A program made the position numbers and the translations under genes. A stretch of 64,000 bases of DNA from Rickettsiales bacterium. GTDB lineage: Bacteria; Pseudomonadota; Alphaproteobacteria; Rickettsiales; SXRF01. The DNA lies in assembly GCA_041396965.1 (NCBI GenBank), contig JAWKXN010000001.1, forward strand, positions 1,240,001 to 1,304,000, in the 5' to 3' direction. Under the pieces are notes generated by a model, which did no database searches, was not told the DNA's origin, and saw only the letters and a program-made list of their open reading frames with translations. Position 1 is the stretch's first letter, and each line of letters begins with the position of its first letter. Shown here piece by piece: positions 45,634-54,940 of this stretch.

Positions 45634-46782
45634 CTATACCACCTCAAAAACTACTTTACTAATGTCAGGGTTTAATGACAGTTTCAGTTTTCCAGAAATA
45701 AGTAGTTTAGCGTCCTTACCGAAAACATCATAACGCCACCCTGTCAGAAGCTGACTTTTATCGTCACCCATAGCCACCGCTTCTAATTCTTTTTTATCAG
45801 CGATTATAGATGGCGCGATACCATTAACATCAGCTTTTACTTTTAGCAACAACTGTAGCATAGCGATTATACTATTAATGTTGTCTGGTGTTTTATGTCT
45901 CTTTTTTTGTTGTGGATATTCAGAACTTGGTAAAGCCAGCGCTATATTTATACATTCCATTATCTGCTGGGCTTTTTTCTTCGCTATACCTTTATCAATG
46001 GCGCGCAGTTTTTTGAACTCATCCTCATTTTTTGGTATAACTGAGGCGATTTCCAGTAAAGCGTCATCCCTTAACACCCGACCTCTTGGCACATTCTTTA
46101 CTCTCGCCTCATTTTCTCTAAACGCCGCTATCTCTCTAAGTATAGCCAAGTTTTTAGGACGCATAGTGCCATATTTAAGGCGTTTCCAAGCATTTTGTGG
46201 GTCTACTTTATATAATGATGGATTATACAATTCCTCGTGCTCTTCTATGACCCATGACATACGTCCGGCATCTTTTATATTAGAGCGCAAATGCTCATAT
46301 ACTCCACGCAAATGTGTTACATCAGAAAGAGCGTACGCGAGCTGTTTCTCTGAGAGCGGACGAGCTGACCAGTCCGTAAAACGTGAGGTTTTATCTAGCT
46401 CTTGCTTTACTATCCTGTTCACTAAATTCTCATATGATACCGATTCACCATAACCACACATTGACGCGGCTATCTGAGTATCAAAAATATTTTTTGGAAT
46501 CTCTCCTGAAAGCAAATAAAATATCTCTATATCCTGCCTACAAGCATGGAATACTTTTATAAGCCTATCATTTCGCAGAAGCTTAAATACCGGCTCAAGA
46601 TTTATCTTATCAGCAAGAGGGTCTATAAGCGCGGCAGCATCACTCCCTGCTATCTGAATAAGGCAGAGCTTAGGAAAATATGTCTTATCCCTGATGAACT
46701 CCGTGTCTATGGTAATATAATCATCCTTACTTACCTTAGAGCAAAACTCCTCAAGTTGTTTTTGTTTTTCAATAATATTCAT
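45634..46782 (-). CDS. rnd: Ribonuclease D
   Basis: RNase D trims tRNA 3' ends. The 382-residue protein has the DEDDy exonuclease domain (TIDTEFIRDKTYFPKL, FHACRQDIEIFY, YALSDVTHLRGVYEHL) followed by HRDC-type helical regions (LREIAAFRENEAR.KNVPRGRVLRDD), so it is the full-length form, unlike the short gene at 23166. It converges on the gene at 44458 with a 21-base gap. The pair shows two RNase D types coexisting. Confidence 0.94.
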   Translation of the reverse strand: MNIIEKQKQLEEFCSKVSKDDYITIDTEFIRDKTYFPKLCLIQIAGSDAAALIDPLADKINLEPVFKLLRNDRLIKVFHACRQDIEIFYLLSGEIPKNIFDTQIAASMCGYGESVSYENLVNRIVKQELDKTSRFTDWSARPLSEKQLAYALSDVTHLRGVYEHLRSNIKDAGRMSWVIEEHEELYNPSLYKVDPQNAWKRLKYGTMRPKNLAILREIAAFRENEARVKNVPRGRVLRDDALLEIASVIPKNEDEFKKLRAIDKGIAKKKAQQIMECINIALALPSSEYPQQKKRHKTPDNINSIIAMLQLLLKVKADVNGIAPSIIADKKELEAVAMGDDKSQLLTGWRYDVFGKDAKLLISGKLKLSLNPDISKVVFEVV

Positions 46783-46889
46783 GGTTGGAATATAGGGCAG
46801 AAAGGTAAATATTCCAGTAACTTTATAAAGTTAATGTAATAAAAATGTAACTAGAAAAATAATTAAATATGTACTAATAATTACTAATT

Positions 46890-47855
46890 ATGGAGTTTTT
46901 TCAAAATCATATACCAGTAATTGGCATTAGTGGCGCTAGTTCCGATAATTCTTCGGTACGTGCCATGATGACCCAGATCGCGAGTTCTGGAGCGATTCCC
47001 ATGTTTTTAGGAAATCACGAACGACGGGATCCGGCAAAGGACGTAGAAAAAATAGACGCTCTGGTGATAATGGGTAATGATATGGATTTAGATCCAAATA
47101 ACTACAACCAAACGAGACACAAAAAAACAAAATCTGAGTTTGATAGACCGGAAAACCAAAACCGTGCGTACTATGAATATATGATAATGGGTAAAGCGCT
47201 AGATATTAAAATGCCGTTACTTACTATTTGTGGAGGCACGCAGCGGCTCAACGTTATGCTTGGTGGCGATCTACAACAACATATACCGGACACAACTGGG
47301 CATGATGACCATAATCAACAGTTACATAATATAGCTCCATTTATTCCCGTACATCCCGTTCAGATAAAAAGAGGCTCTAGCCTTGCTGATATTGCTGATT
47401 CTTCTCTACTTTCCATGTTTATACCAACACATAAGAATCTTGTTTATGATGAGAATAGCATTCATCATCAAGCTATGGGTAAAATTGGCGAGGGTTTGAA
47501 AGAATCCGCCTACTCAAAAGAAAATGGTAGCAAGGTAATAGAAGCAGTTGAGGCGGATCCAAAAGGTAAACTAAAAGGACAATTTGTAATTGGAGTACAA
47601 TGGCACCCTGAATTTAGCGCTAGTGAACTAGGAGCGAAGATAGCAAATCGCTTGCGGGAGAAAGCCCTTAAATTCGCTAAAGATAACAATAGAAAACATT
47701 CTATGGCAGAAGTACGCAGGGAAAATATTCTTAGCTCTCTTAATAAGGTATTTCCTAATAACTTGGCTACCATCAAGAAAGGTAGCATGGCTGAGGCTAT
47801 ACTTGCCGAGAGAATGCGGCAACCACATATGGATAATGGTCAATCACTAAGATAA
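46890..47855 (+). CDS. Class I glutamine amidotransferase-like, peptidase C26 family
   Basis: The fold and triad match gamma-glutamyl-GABA hydrolase (PuuD) relatives: IPVIGISG start, nucleophile Cys in LTICGGTQRLNVMLGG (with the NVxxGG tail), HHQAMGKIGEGL and the catalytic His-Glu in GVQWHPEF. Typical members end soon after WHPE; here a charged tail of about 80 residues follows, including MAEVRRENILSSLNKVF. The substrate is a gamma-glutamyl compound by family, not shown by the sequence. It converges on the methyltransferase-like gene at 47864. Confidence 0.85.
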   Translation: MEFFQNHIPVIGISGASSDNSSVRAMMTQIASSGAIPMFLGNHERRDPAKDVEKIDALVIMGNDMDLDPNNYNQTRHKKTKSEFDRPENQNRAYYEYMIMGKALDIKMPLLTICGGTQRLNVMLGGDLQQHIPDTTGHDDHNQQLHNIAPFIPVHPVQIKRGSSLADIADSSLLSMFIPTHKNLVYDENSIHHQAMGKIGEGLKESAYSKENGSKVIEAVEADPKGKLKGQFVIGVQWHPEFSASELGAKIANRLREKALKFAKDNNRKHSMAEVRRENILSSLNKVFPNNLATIKKGSMAEAILAERMRQPHMDNGQSLR

Positions 47856-47863
47856 ATTGTAAG

Positions 47864-48979
47864 TTATCTGCTGAGGACTCTATCTCTTTTTTCAGGGTTT
47901 ATGTGTTTATGCATCTTTGAGAAACGAGCTACATCACTTATATTCGTAAAAACCTCTGGTTCACGAAATTGTAGATCTACACCCTTAAGTCCTGATGCTT
48001 TATCAGGTAGTTCTTTATGATAGTTAAATTCTTTTGGTATAAGTGGAGACATAAGATGAGAGCAAAACCTCTTGACACTTTCTGGATTCTTTGACGCTAC
48101 TATAGTATAAAAATTCCCACTATTCCATACTATAGCAATATGAGGAAATGAATATGCTGTATCTTTTATTAACTTTTCTAACGGTACCATACCCCTAGAC
48201 ATTTCCTGTAATACACTTCCTTTTTTCTCCTCTATTTGTCTTTTTGTAAAATATCTTGATTTAAATTTTTCATCTTTTTGCGCTTCTCTGTTTATATACT
48301 CATCAAGAGATGTTGTACATTTTTCTATAGCTGTGTACACACCATCATTATCAAGAAATTTAGAAATATAAGCAACTTGCTCTTTCCTATCAGAAGAAAA
48401 CATTTGAAATGTACAACTCTGGTGTATAGCAGAAAATTTCTCTGGTAATTTTAATTCTTTCAAGGTTTCTGATGTAACCTCAAAGAATGGTGCATGATGA
48501 AAATGGTCAGAATCATATTTATTTCTATTGAAATGCCGTAAATTCTCAATCGCTTCATTATTGGTAAGAGTATGGACATTTCCTTTTGACATATAAGAAA
48601 TAGTTCTCGCAAGAACACCTTCAGAATTACCAACAGTCCATACTGATACCGGTTCTCCACTTTTCTTTTTCTCTTCTTCCTTTACGAACTCCGTGATGGC
48701 GTTTCCTAAATTTATATCTTGCTGAAGTACATACGGTATACTTGCTGTAAAATGTCTACGAAAATGTCCGGTATTAGCTATATATGATTTCGCAAATTCA
48801 TTAAGAGCGGCATCGTGCTTTAACAAGCTAAGATCTATAGATTTCATAGCTGATATAGGCGGAACTCCTTCTTTACCACCCGCAAGTCTATTAAATGCAT
48901 TGTTCATAACTCCTTTTAAGCGTGGAGCCTCTCTCCATCTACGCTTACAATCGTCAAAATCTATTTCTTCTTTTCTCAT
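47864..48979 (-). CDS. Second methyltransferase-like protein of unknown function
   Basis: No close family is recognised. The middle (VSVWTVGNSEGVLARTISYM, VHTLTNNEAIENLRHFN, FSAIHQSCTFQMFS, ISKFLDNDGVYTAIEKC) follows the strand order of a class I methyltransferase, with a weak motif I that lacks the usual G.G.G. The C-terminal third is charged. The start is unclear: ATGs at 48979, 49006 and 49045 all lack a ribosome site, and the last lies inside a tandem repeat. Active methyltransfer is doubtful given the poor motif I. Confidence 0.5.
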   Translation of the reverse strand: MRKEEIDFDDCKRRWREAPRLKGVMNNAFNRLAGGKEGVPPISAMKSIDLSLLKHDAALNEFAKSYIANTGHFRRHFTASIPYVLQQDINLGNAITEFVKEEEKKKSGEPVSVWTVGNSEGVLARTISYMSKGNVHTLTNNEAIENLRHFNRNKYDSDHFHHAPFFEVTSETLKELKLPEKFSAIHQSCTFQMFSSDRKEQVAYISKFLDNDGVYTAIEKCTTSLDEYINREAQKDEKFKSRYFTKRQIEEKKGSVLQEMSRGMVPLEKLIKDTAYSFPHIAIVWNSGNFYTIVASKNPESVKRFCSHLMSPLIPKEFNYHKELPDKASGLKGVDLQFREPEVFTNISDVARFSKMHKHINPEKRDRVLSR

Positions 48980-49014
48980 AAAATTAATATACATTAATTT
49001 ATCCATAAAAAATA

Positions 49015-49102
49015 TTACATTTTTATGAAATAATGATATTTCCATTATATAATTAATGTTACATTTTTATGAAATAATGATATTTCCATTATATAATTAA
49101 TG
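49015..49102 (+). repeat. Exact 44-bp tandem duplication
   Basis: Two identical 44-base units, 49015-49058 and 49059-49102, begin TTACATTTTTATG and end AATTAATG. A worn third unit seems to start after them. They cover the 5' region of the leftward gene at 47864, so they may alter its promoter or start. Confidence 0.9.
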
Positions 49103-49347
49103 CTATATTTTTATATATAATTCAATTATTTAATAAATATAGCACTGCTATGACATATCATATTTGTAATAGCTACAATATTATACTTGTGTGGGTTTGT
49201 TCTTTAATAGTATCGTAAGCTTATGAACGACGATATATAGCGTTTCTGCTTTATTATCGTACTAGGCAGCCAAGACGAATAAAATTTTAGCCTAGGTTTT
49301 ACTAGGTGAATTTTATGAGACCGTAGGATAACGACGTACGAGGATAA
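49103..49347. other. AT-rich spacer between divergent genes
   Basis: Together with the tandem repeat this forms a gap of over 300 bases. Apart from the inverted repeat at 49279-49316 I see no small frame, tRNA or terminator. Confidence 0.5.
49279..49316 (+). promoter_or_regulatory. Nested inverted repeat before the P-type ATPase gene
   Basis: ATAAAATT at 49279-49286 pairs with AATTTTAT at 49309-49316, and inside it CCTAG (49291-49295) pairs with CTAGG (49302-49306). The structure ends 31 bases before the ATPase start, so it may be an operator or a leader hairpin. No known metal-regulator box is recognised. Confidence 0.4.
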
Positions 49348-51216
49348 ATGAAAAATGCTATAAGAATATGCGGCTGTGCCATCAGTAAATCCTTTATATT
49401 TTCACAGCACATCATATTAGTGACGTTATCGCTGCTGGCGATAGCGCTATATTTCTCTTTGCCTGAGGATATAAAAAATATCCCACTACAAATAGTTACC
49501 ATTATCGGCTCCATTCCTTTACTGCTCAATATAATAAAACAACTCATAAAGCTAGATATGGGGGCGGATATATTAGCGGCTATCGCGTTAGTCACGGCGG
49601 CTATCGTCGGCGAATATTTGGCGGCGGTTCTGATAATAATAATGCTTGCTGGCGGACAAGCTCTGGAAGAATACGCTATGCGCAAAGCATCATCCGTTCT
49701 GTCAGCGTTAGCTGAAAGAATGCCAACAATAGCTTACCGAAAAAATGGTAATGAGATTTTGGAAATAGCCATCAGTGATATAAAAATTGGCGATAGCATA
49801 GTTGTGTATCCGCATGAGACTTGTCCGGTTGATGGAACGGTTATAGATGGTCACAGCACTATGGATGAGTCATATCTTACTGGAGAGCCATACCATATAT
49901 CTAAAGCCAAAGGTTCTTCTGTTATCTCTGGTTCTATCAATGGAGAGTCACCACTTACTATCAAAGCAGAAAAATTACCATCTGACTCTCGTTACGCCAA
50001 GATAATGCACGTAATGCGTGAAGCTGAGGAAAAAAGACCAGCTATGCGTAGGCTCGGCGATCAGATAGGAGCTATATTCGCCCCTATCGCTTTGTTAATC
50101 GCGGTATTAGCGTGGTATTTTACTGGTGATTCCATAAGGTTTCTAGCGGTTTTAGTAGTCGCCACCCCCTGCCCACTACTAATCGCTATTCCCATAACAA
50201 TAATAAGCGCCATTTCATTAGCGGCGAAGCATGCCATAATCATAAAAGATCCCACTGTGTTAGAGAGATTGCCAACTTGCAAGACAGCTATTTTTGATAA
50301 AACAGGAACACTAACCTACGGTATACCGGAAATCACCGACATAAAAACAGCTAGGGAATTTGATAAGAATGATATTTTATCGGTTGTCGCGACCATTGAG
50401 CAATATTCTAAACATCCTCTATCACACGCCATCATCAGAAAAGCTAAAAAACTAGGAATAGAATTACAAGAAGCACAAAGCGTATCAGAAAAAGCTGGTT
50501 TTGGACTTAGCGGAGTGGTTGGTGGAAAAGAAATAAAAATAACCAGCCGCAAAAAGATTAGCATTGATAAACCTGAATTACTTAACGAACTGCCAGAAAG
50601 CGAGGCTGGTCTTGAATGTGTTATAATTGTGGATGGCAAATATGCCGCCACCTTTATTTTTCGTGACGCGGCAAGAGAGGATGGGCACTCCTTTATTAAT
50701 CACCTAGCTCCCAATCATCAATTTACTAAAATAATGTTGGTATCTGGCGACCGTGAATCAGAAGTTTCCTACCTTGCTGGGTTAATGGGAATAAAAGATA
50801 TGTTATCATCACAAACACCAGAACAAAAATTAGCTTTGGTACGTAAAGAAACAAAAAATAGTCCGACATTATTTATGGGAGATGGCATAAATGACGCTCC
50901 CGCCCTAACAGCGGCAACCGTTGGCATTGCTTTTGGTCAAGCAAGCAGCGTAACAGCGGAAGCGGCGGGCGCGGTGATAATGGAAAATACCCTAACCAAA
51001 GTTGATGAGCTTATCCATATAAGTGAGGATATGCGTCGTGTGGCGATACAAAGCGCCGTGGGTGGCATGATATTAAGCTTTATCGGAATGGGATTCGCCG
51101 CTACCGGAAACCTATCACCAGTCGGCGGAGCCATAGCGCAAGAGGTAATTGACATAATAGCTATCGGCTGGGCACTACGCTTAACTTGGCAAAAAAAAGT
51201 AGAGACTGATATTTAG
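49348..51216 (+). CDS. P1B-type heavy-metal transporting ATPase with TPC motif
   Basis: A metal-pumping P-type ATPase of 622 residues. There is no N-terminal metal-binding (HMA) domain. The transmembrane metal site is TPC (residues 273-275, ATPCPLLIAIP) where copper pumps have CPC and zinc pumps have CPC or SPC. The phosphorylated Asp317 is in DKTGTLT, HP is in KHPLSHAI, the A-domain motif is TGEP and the hinge is GDGINDAPAL. The C-terminal segment (GGAIAQEVIDIIAIGWALR) is typical for P1B. The TPC site places it in a poorly studied group; the metal is uncertain. AGGA lies close before the ATG. Confidence 0.9.
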   Translation: MKNAIRICGCAISKSFIFSQHIILVTLSLLAIALYFSLPEDIKNIPLQIVTIIGSIPLLLNIIKQLIKLDMGADILAAIALVTAAIVGEYLAAVLIIIMLAGGQALEEYAMRKASSVLSALAERMPTIAYRKNGNEILEIAISDIKIGDSIVVYPHETCPVDGTVIDGHSTMDESYLTGEPYHISKAKGSSVISGSINGESPLTIKAEKLPSDSRYAKIMHVMREAEEKRPAMRRLGDQIGAIFAPIALLIAVLAWYFTGDSIRFLAVLVVATPCPLLIAIPITIISAISLAAKHAIIIKDPTVLERLPTCKTAIFDKTGTLTYGIPEITDIKTAREFDKNDILSVVATIEQYSKHPLSHAIIRKAKKLGIELQEAQSVSEKAGFGLSGVVGGKEIKITSRKKISIDKPELLNELPESEAGLECVIIVDGKYAATFIFRDAAREDGHSFINHLAPNHQFTKIMLVSGDRESEVSYLAGLMGIKDMLSSQTPEQKLALVRKETKNSPTLFMGDGINDAPALTAATVGIAFGQASSVTAEAAGAVIMENTLTKVDELIHISEDMRRVAIQSAVGGMILSFIGMGFAATGNLSPVGGAIAQEVIDIIAIGWALRLTWQKKVETDI

Positions 51217-51333
51217 AATAAAAGTAGTTTACTAACTATAGTAGTTTCATACCACAATGTTTAGCGGCATCCTGATCAAATGTAACGGGACATTTAACTT
51301 AGGATAGATATTTGCACCTGCCTTAGACAATTC

Positions 51334-51684
51334 TTATAACGAATCAAGCGGCAATGGGTAAGTTTCTGTGGAAATTATGCGCCTACACTCTATTACCATA
51401 ATCCGATTATGGACTGTTGAGGTTTTAGCGGTTGATACACCAGCGGATGACTTCATAGAGGTTACGGTACCGGCCTCACCAGTTACTTCCAGCACGTCAT
51501 AACCTCTTTCCTTACATAAATCTCCGGCTTTTTGGTAGCAATATCCCCAATCCTTGTCTGCTCCAGAACAATTAACGGAATATCCTTTATTACCATCAGC
51601 GGTATATATTTTACTTGTTGAGGCGGTTTTTATACAGCCAGATAACGCTAGCAACGAAATGATTATTATAGTTTTTTTTAACAT
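51334..51684 (-). CDS. Small lipoprotein, 116 aa
   Basis: A short signal peptide (KKTIIIISLLALSGC) ends in the lipobox LSGC, so Cys17 should be lipidated. The mature part has four further Cys (SVNCSG, GYCYQ, DLCKE, IECRR), likely forming disulfides, and the pattern CSG....W..CY..A...C...GY, which I associate with small proteobacterial envelope lipoproteins. Membrane choice cannot be fixed (Ile at +2 permits outer membrane sorting by the usual rule). Function unknown. It converges on the ATPase gene. Confidence 0.75.
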   Translation of the reverse strand: MLKKTIIIISLLALSGCIKTASTSKIYTADGNKGYSVNCSGADKDWGYCYQKAGDLCKERGYDVLEVTGEAGTVTSMKSSAGVSTAKTSTVHNRIMVIECRRIISTETYPLPLDSL

Positions 51685-51933
51685 ATGAACTACTCTACTT
51701 ACCCTGATAGTGAGCTAAATATATCCCCAAATATACCGTAAATATAACACGAAAAATAATTCGGTATAATTATATTACCGAGTCTTAATATATGTAAGAT
51801 AAAATTTCAACGAAATATTGAGAATTTACCGTAGAAAACCAGAAATAATAGAGCTATAAGAATATATTCTATGATACAACCCTTCTTCTATGATACAGCG
51901 GCGAAAAGCAAACCCTCTAAGACCAGCAGTGAA

Positions 51934-52011
51934 TGGGGCGAGTGACCGGATTTGAACCGGCGACATCCAGAATCACAATCTGGCGCTCTAACCAACTGAG
52001 CTACACCCGCC
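51934..52011 (-). tRNA. tRNA-His (anticodon GTG) with encoded G-1, C73 and CCA
   Basis: On the minus strand a complete cloverleaf is seen: 7-bp acceptor GCGGGTG/CACTCGC (one G-U pair), D arm GCTC/GAGC, anticodon loop TTGTGAT with GTG, and T arm CCGGT/ATCCGG-type with GGTTCAAATCC. An additional G at 52011 pairs with C73 and CCA follows directly. This is the standard bacterial form, not the G-1-less form of the large alphaproteobacterial clade. Confidence 0.95.
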
Positions 52012-52104
52012 ATAATAAAATAAGATAATTACCACACAGTAGATAGGCATTAGGCATTAACAGGCAGAAAGTCAACAAACTTTTACAAGAAATATTTGTG
52101 TATG

Positions 52105-52602
52105 CTAATGTATAGAAGAAAAATAGGAATGGAGATGCCGAGCTACATTTGGTGACACAAATGATGATATATCACCGCCTAGCCTTGCTATCTGCTTGAC
52201 AAAACGTGATGAGATGAAATGCGTATCCTCAGACGCGGTAAGAAAAACCGTTTCTATCTCCGGTTTCAGTCTAGCGTTCATACAAGTCATCTGGAATTCA
52301 TACTCAAAATCTGATACCGCGCGCAGACCACGTACCACCATATTAGCTCCTACTTCCTCAGCAAAATTTACTAGTAATCCAGAAAATGTTTTGACCTCCA
52401 CCCTAGCGCTATCCTTACCAAGCAGAGATAAATCCTCCTCTACCAACCCACCACGCATAGAAATATCAAATACTGGCTCTTTGCCGGTATCCAGAGCCAC
52501 CCCTATTATCAGGCGATCGGATATATTAAGGGCACGCCTTATAATGTCCATATGCCCAACGGTTATAGGATCAAAAGTACCAGGATAAACAGCAACCCTC
52601 AT
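52105..52602 (-). CDS. coaD: Phosphopantetheine adenylyltransferase
   Basis: CoaD makes dephospho-CoA from 4'-phosphopantetheine and ATP. The nucleotidyltransferase signature VYPGTFDPITVGHMDII is at residues 4-20, MVVRGLRAVSDFEYEFQM is in the middle and SSRFVKQIARLGGDIS at the end. Length 165 is normal. It lies near tRNA-His on the same strand with a 93-base gap. The stop is unproblematic and all motifs are intact. Confidence 0.96.
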   Translation of the reverse strand: MRVAVYPGTFDPITVGHMDIIRRALNISDRLIIGVALDTGKEPVFDISMRGGLVEEDLSLLGKDSARVEVKTFSGLLVNFAEEVGANMVVRGLRAVSDFEYEFQMTCMNARLKPEIETVFLTASEDTHFISSRFVKQIARLGGDISSFVSPNVARHLHSYFSSIH

Positions 52603-52649
52603 TAACGGGAACTCCGTATATTCTTCATAAGATAAAAACTACTATGGAA

Positions 52650-52808
52650 CTAACTGCAAGCCCCGTTCACACCAGCTAAATGGTAAAGGGAATATAAAGC
52701 GATATACAAAATAGAAGCGTAATAAAGATAGTTAAAATAAACATCCACGTTATCGGCTATCACCTCTTTATAGGCTGTTATCGCATGATATTGTGCTATA
52801 GAGCTCAT
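52650..52808 (-). CDS. Small membrane-type protein, 52 aa
   Basis: In the 632-base gap between coaD and fliF, an ATG at 52808 is preceded by GGAGG with a spacing of 8 bases. The 52-residue product has a polar first third (SSIAQYHAITAYKEVIAD) and a Tyr-rich hydrophobic stretch (YLYYASILYIALYSLYHLAG) long enough for one membrane segment, ending in GACS. The strong ribosome site supports it as a real gene. It would be transcribed in the same direction as coaD. No family recognised. Confidence 0.55.
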   Translation of the reverse strand: MSSIAQYHAITAYKEVIADNVDVYFNYLYYASILYIALYSLYHLAGVNGACS

Positions 52809-53234
52809 TTTTATACCCTCCATTGATTTATTAGTAGTAGAATTTATGTTGTAACAACAAGAATTAGCCTATCATAAATTAGATAAAATGTGAAATAAAT
52901 TTTATGTATATGAAAATTGGCTTATCGCGTTAAGTACAATACGAGGGCAAATAAGAAAATTTATAGCTCCATAATAGGACAATATGAACCATTTCACGCC
53001 CAATTACATGGCTATCATATATTACCAAACTCTTAAGTTTTTAATTTAGCTTTTAGCGATAAATATTTAACAAATAACAATAATATTTTGCTTGCGTAAG
53101 CAGTCCAAATGTATTTTATCATGTTATAGGAAATTTTTTCCCTATATTAACTTATTATAAATATTTTTAATGTAACTCTTTATAATATCATAAAAAATAT
53201 CGTAATATAATCAGAAAGCGGAGTAAAAATCAAT
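52809..53234. other. Spacer with the presumed fliF operon promoter
   Basis: A 426-base AT-rich stretch. A short palindrome (GCTTGCGTAAGC near 53090) and several T/A runs are visible. I searched for a sigma-54 site (TGGC...TTGC) and CtrA-type TTAA pairs and found no convincing example, so the promoter of the flagellar block is unassigned. Confidence 0.4.
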
Positions 53235-54902
53235 ATGGAATCAGTAATGGGAACGATGAAAGGGCTTGGTAATCTTCGCTTAGGGATAATAGTTGGCGTT
53301 GGGGTGCTATTACTAGGCTTTTTCATGATGTTAGCGTTTCAGATGTCAAAAGCAGGAATGTCTCCTCTTTATACTGGTCTTACACTAGAAGATAGCTCAA
53401 GAATCGTAAGCGAACTGGAAAAATCAAGCATACCCTATAGTCTTTCAGCTGATGGGTCACAAATCTCTGTGCCAGCTGATAAGGTGCTTCGCTTGCGCAT
53501 GAGCATGGCGGAGCAAGGAATTCCATCAGGCGGCTCAATAGTTGGATATGAAATATTTGATCGTTCGGAGAGTTTTGGTAGCTCAAGCTTCGTAATGAAT
53601 GTAAATATGCTCCGAGCTTTGGAAGGGGAGTTAGCCAGAACAATTTCATCTATAAACGGTATAGATACAGTGAGAGTACATCTGGTTGTCCCTAAAAAGG
53701 AGCTGTTTTCTAGAACCAAAGAAGAACCAAGCGCATCGGTTATTATAAAAATGTTTGGTGGTAATTCACTGGAAAGGAATGAGGTTAACTCAATTACCCA
53801 TATTATAGCGTCGGCAGTACCCTCCCTTAACCCATCAAGGGTTACTATAGTTGATAATCATGGTAAGTTGCTAGCAAGTGGTGATGGTACCGACAGTATA
53901 GCCGGTCTTTCAGGCAATGCTACTGAATATAAAATGGCATATGAGAAGCGTACTGAAAAAGCATTAGAGGAGTTGCTAGAAAAAGTTATAGGAATAGGAA
54001 AAGTAAGGGTACAGGTTGCCGCTGATATTAATTTTGACCGTGTGGTTATCAATTCAGAAAAGTACGACCCTGATGGACAAGTGGCTCGCTCCACCCAATC
54101 TAGCAATCAAAAAGAAAATTCTTTAGATGGCGCTGGTGGCGGCAATGTAAGTGTAGCCAATAACCTTCCTCAAGGAGCGGCAAATAACGCTGCTGGTGGC
54201 GGTAGCAACAAAAATATTGAGCAAACGAATGAAACTACTAACTATGAAATATCTAAGACTATACAGAACCAAGTAAAAGAGGCTGGGAATCTTAAAAAAA
54301 TATCAGTAGCGGTGTTGGTTGATGGGACATATAAAGAAAACGATACTGGAGAGTCAATTTATTCACCACGTACTGATGATGAAATCAAAAAACTTACGAC
54401 ACTGGTAAAATCAGCTATAGGTTATGATGAGCAACGTGGTGACAAGATAGAGCTTGTAAATATGCAATTCACTCAAGATAGCCTTGATATGACAGAAACT
54501 TCTTTCTTCGAGCGTTTCCGCCTTGAACTGCAATCTATTGTCCAAACACTTATTATTTCTGTGGTAGCGATACTCGCGATATTGCTGGTACTACGACCAG
54601 CGGTGTCAAAACTAGGAAAAGGGATGCAAACGCCTAGCGAGAGGGTTAATAATGAAGTTTCTCTTATACAAGGAACTACAACTTCTGTTGAAAGACTACC
54701 AAATCCTAATAGCAACCCTGAAAACATAGGAAGTGAACTTAGCGCTACTTTAGAATCCACAGAACCTGATGTGATGATTGATGTCGCTAACATAAAAGGT
54801 GGAATGAGATCTTCCTCAATGACCAAAATTAATGAGATTGTAGAGAAATATCCTGAGGAGACTATGGGTGTTTTAAGACAATGGATTATGAAACAGTCAT
54901 AG
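53235..54902 (+). CDS. fliF: Flagellar M-ring protein FliF
   Basis: FliF forms the MS ring, the base on which the flagellum is built. TM1 (IIVGVGVLLLGFFMMLAFQ) is at about residues 17-35 and TM2 (VQTLIISVVAILAILLVL) near residue 440. Between them are the ring-building motifs (MSPLYTGLTLEDSSRIVSEL, NMLRALEGELARTISSI, VRVHLVVPKKELF) and a Gly/Asn-rich linker at 295-320. The last 40 residues contain the FliG-binding tail. It is the first gene of the block; GGAG lies 11 bases before the ATG. Confidence 0.95.
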   Translation: MESVMGTMKGLGNLRLGIIVGVGVLLLGFFMMLAFQMSKAGMSPLYTGLTLEDSSRIVSELEKSSIPYSLSADGSQISVPADKVLRLRMSMAEQGIPSGGSIVGYEIFDRSESFGSSSFVMNVNMLRALEGELARTISSINGIDTVRVHLVVPKKELFSRTKEEPSASVIIKMFGGNSLERNEVNSITHIIASAVPSLNPSRVTIVDNHGKLLASGDGTDSIAGLSGNATEYKMAYEKRTEKALEELLEKVIGIGKVRVQVAADINFDRVVINSEKYDPDGQVARSTQSSNQKENSLDGAGGGNVSVANNLPQGAANNAAGGGSNKNIEQTNETTNYEISKTIQNQVKEAGNLKKISVAVLVDGTYKENDTGESIYSPRTDDEIKKLTTLVKSAIGYDEQRGDKIELVNMQFTQDSLDMTETSFFERFRLELQSIVQTLIISVVAILAILLVLRPAVSKLGKGMQTPSERVNNEVSLIQGTTTSVERLPNPNSNPENIGSELSATLESTEPDVMIDVANIKGGMRSSSMTKINEIVEKYPEETMGVLRQWIMKQS

Positions 54903-54940
54903 CGAAACTATAAACGGATAATAATAGCAAGGTTTAATTT

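Noticed and set aside
52984..53049. 21-codon frame before fliF
   Set aside because: Too short, with a weak ribosome site, and nothing recognisable in its sequence.
52809..53234. Sigma-54 or CtrA promoter upstream of fliF
   Set aside because: I found no TGGC...TTGC pair with correct spacing and no TTAA-N7-TTAA pair; TTAA-like strings are expected in such AT-rich DNA.
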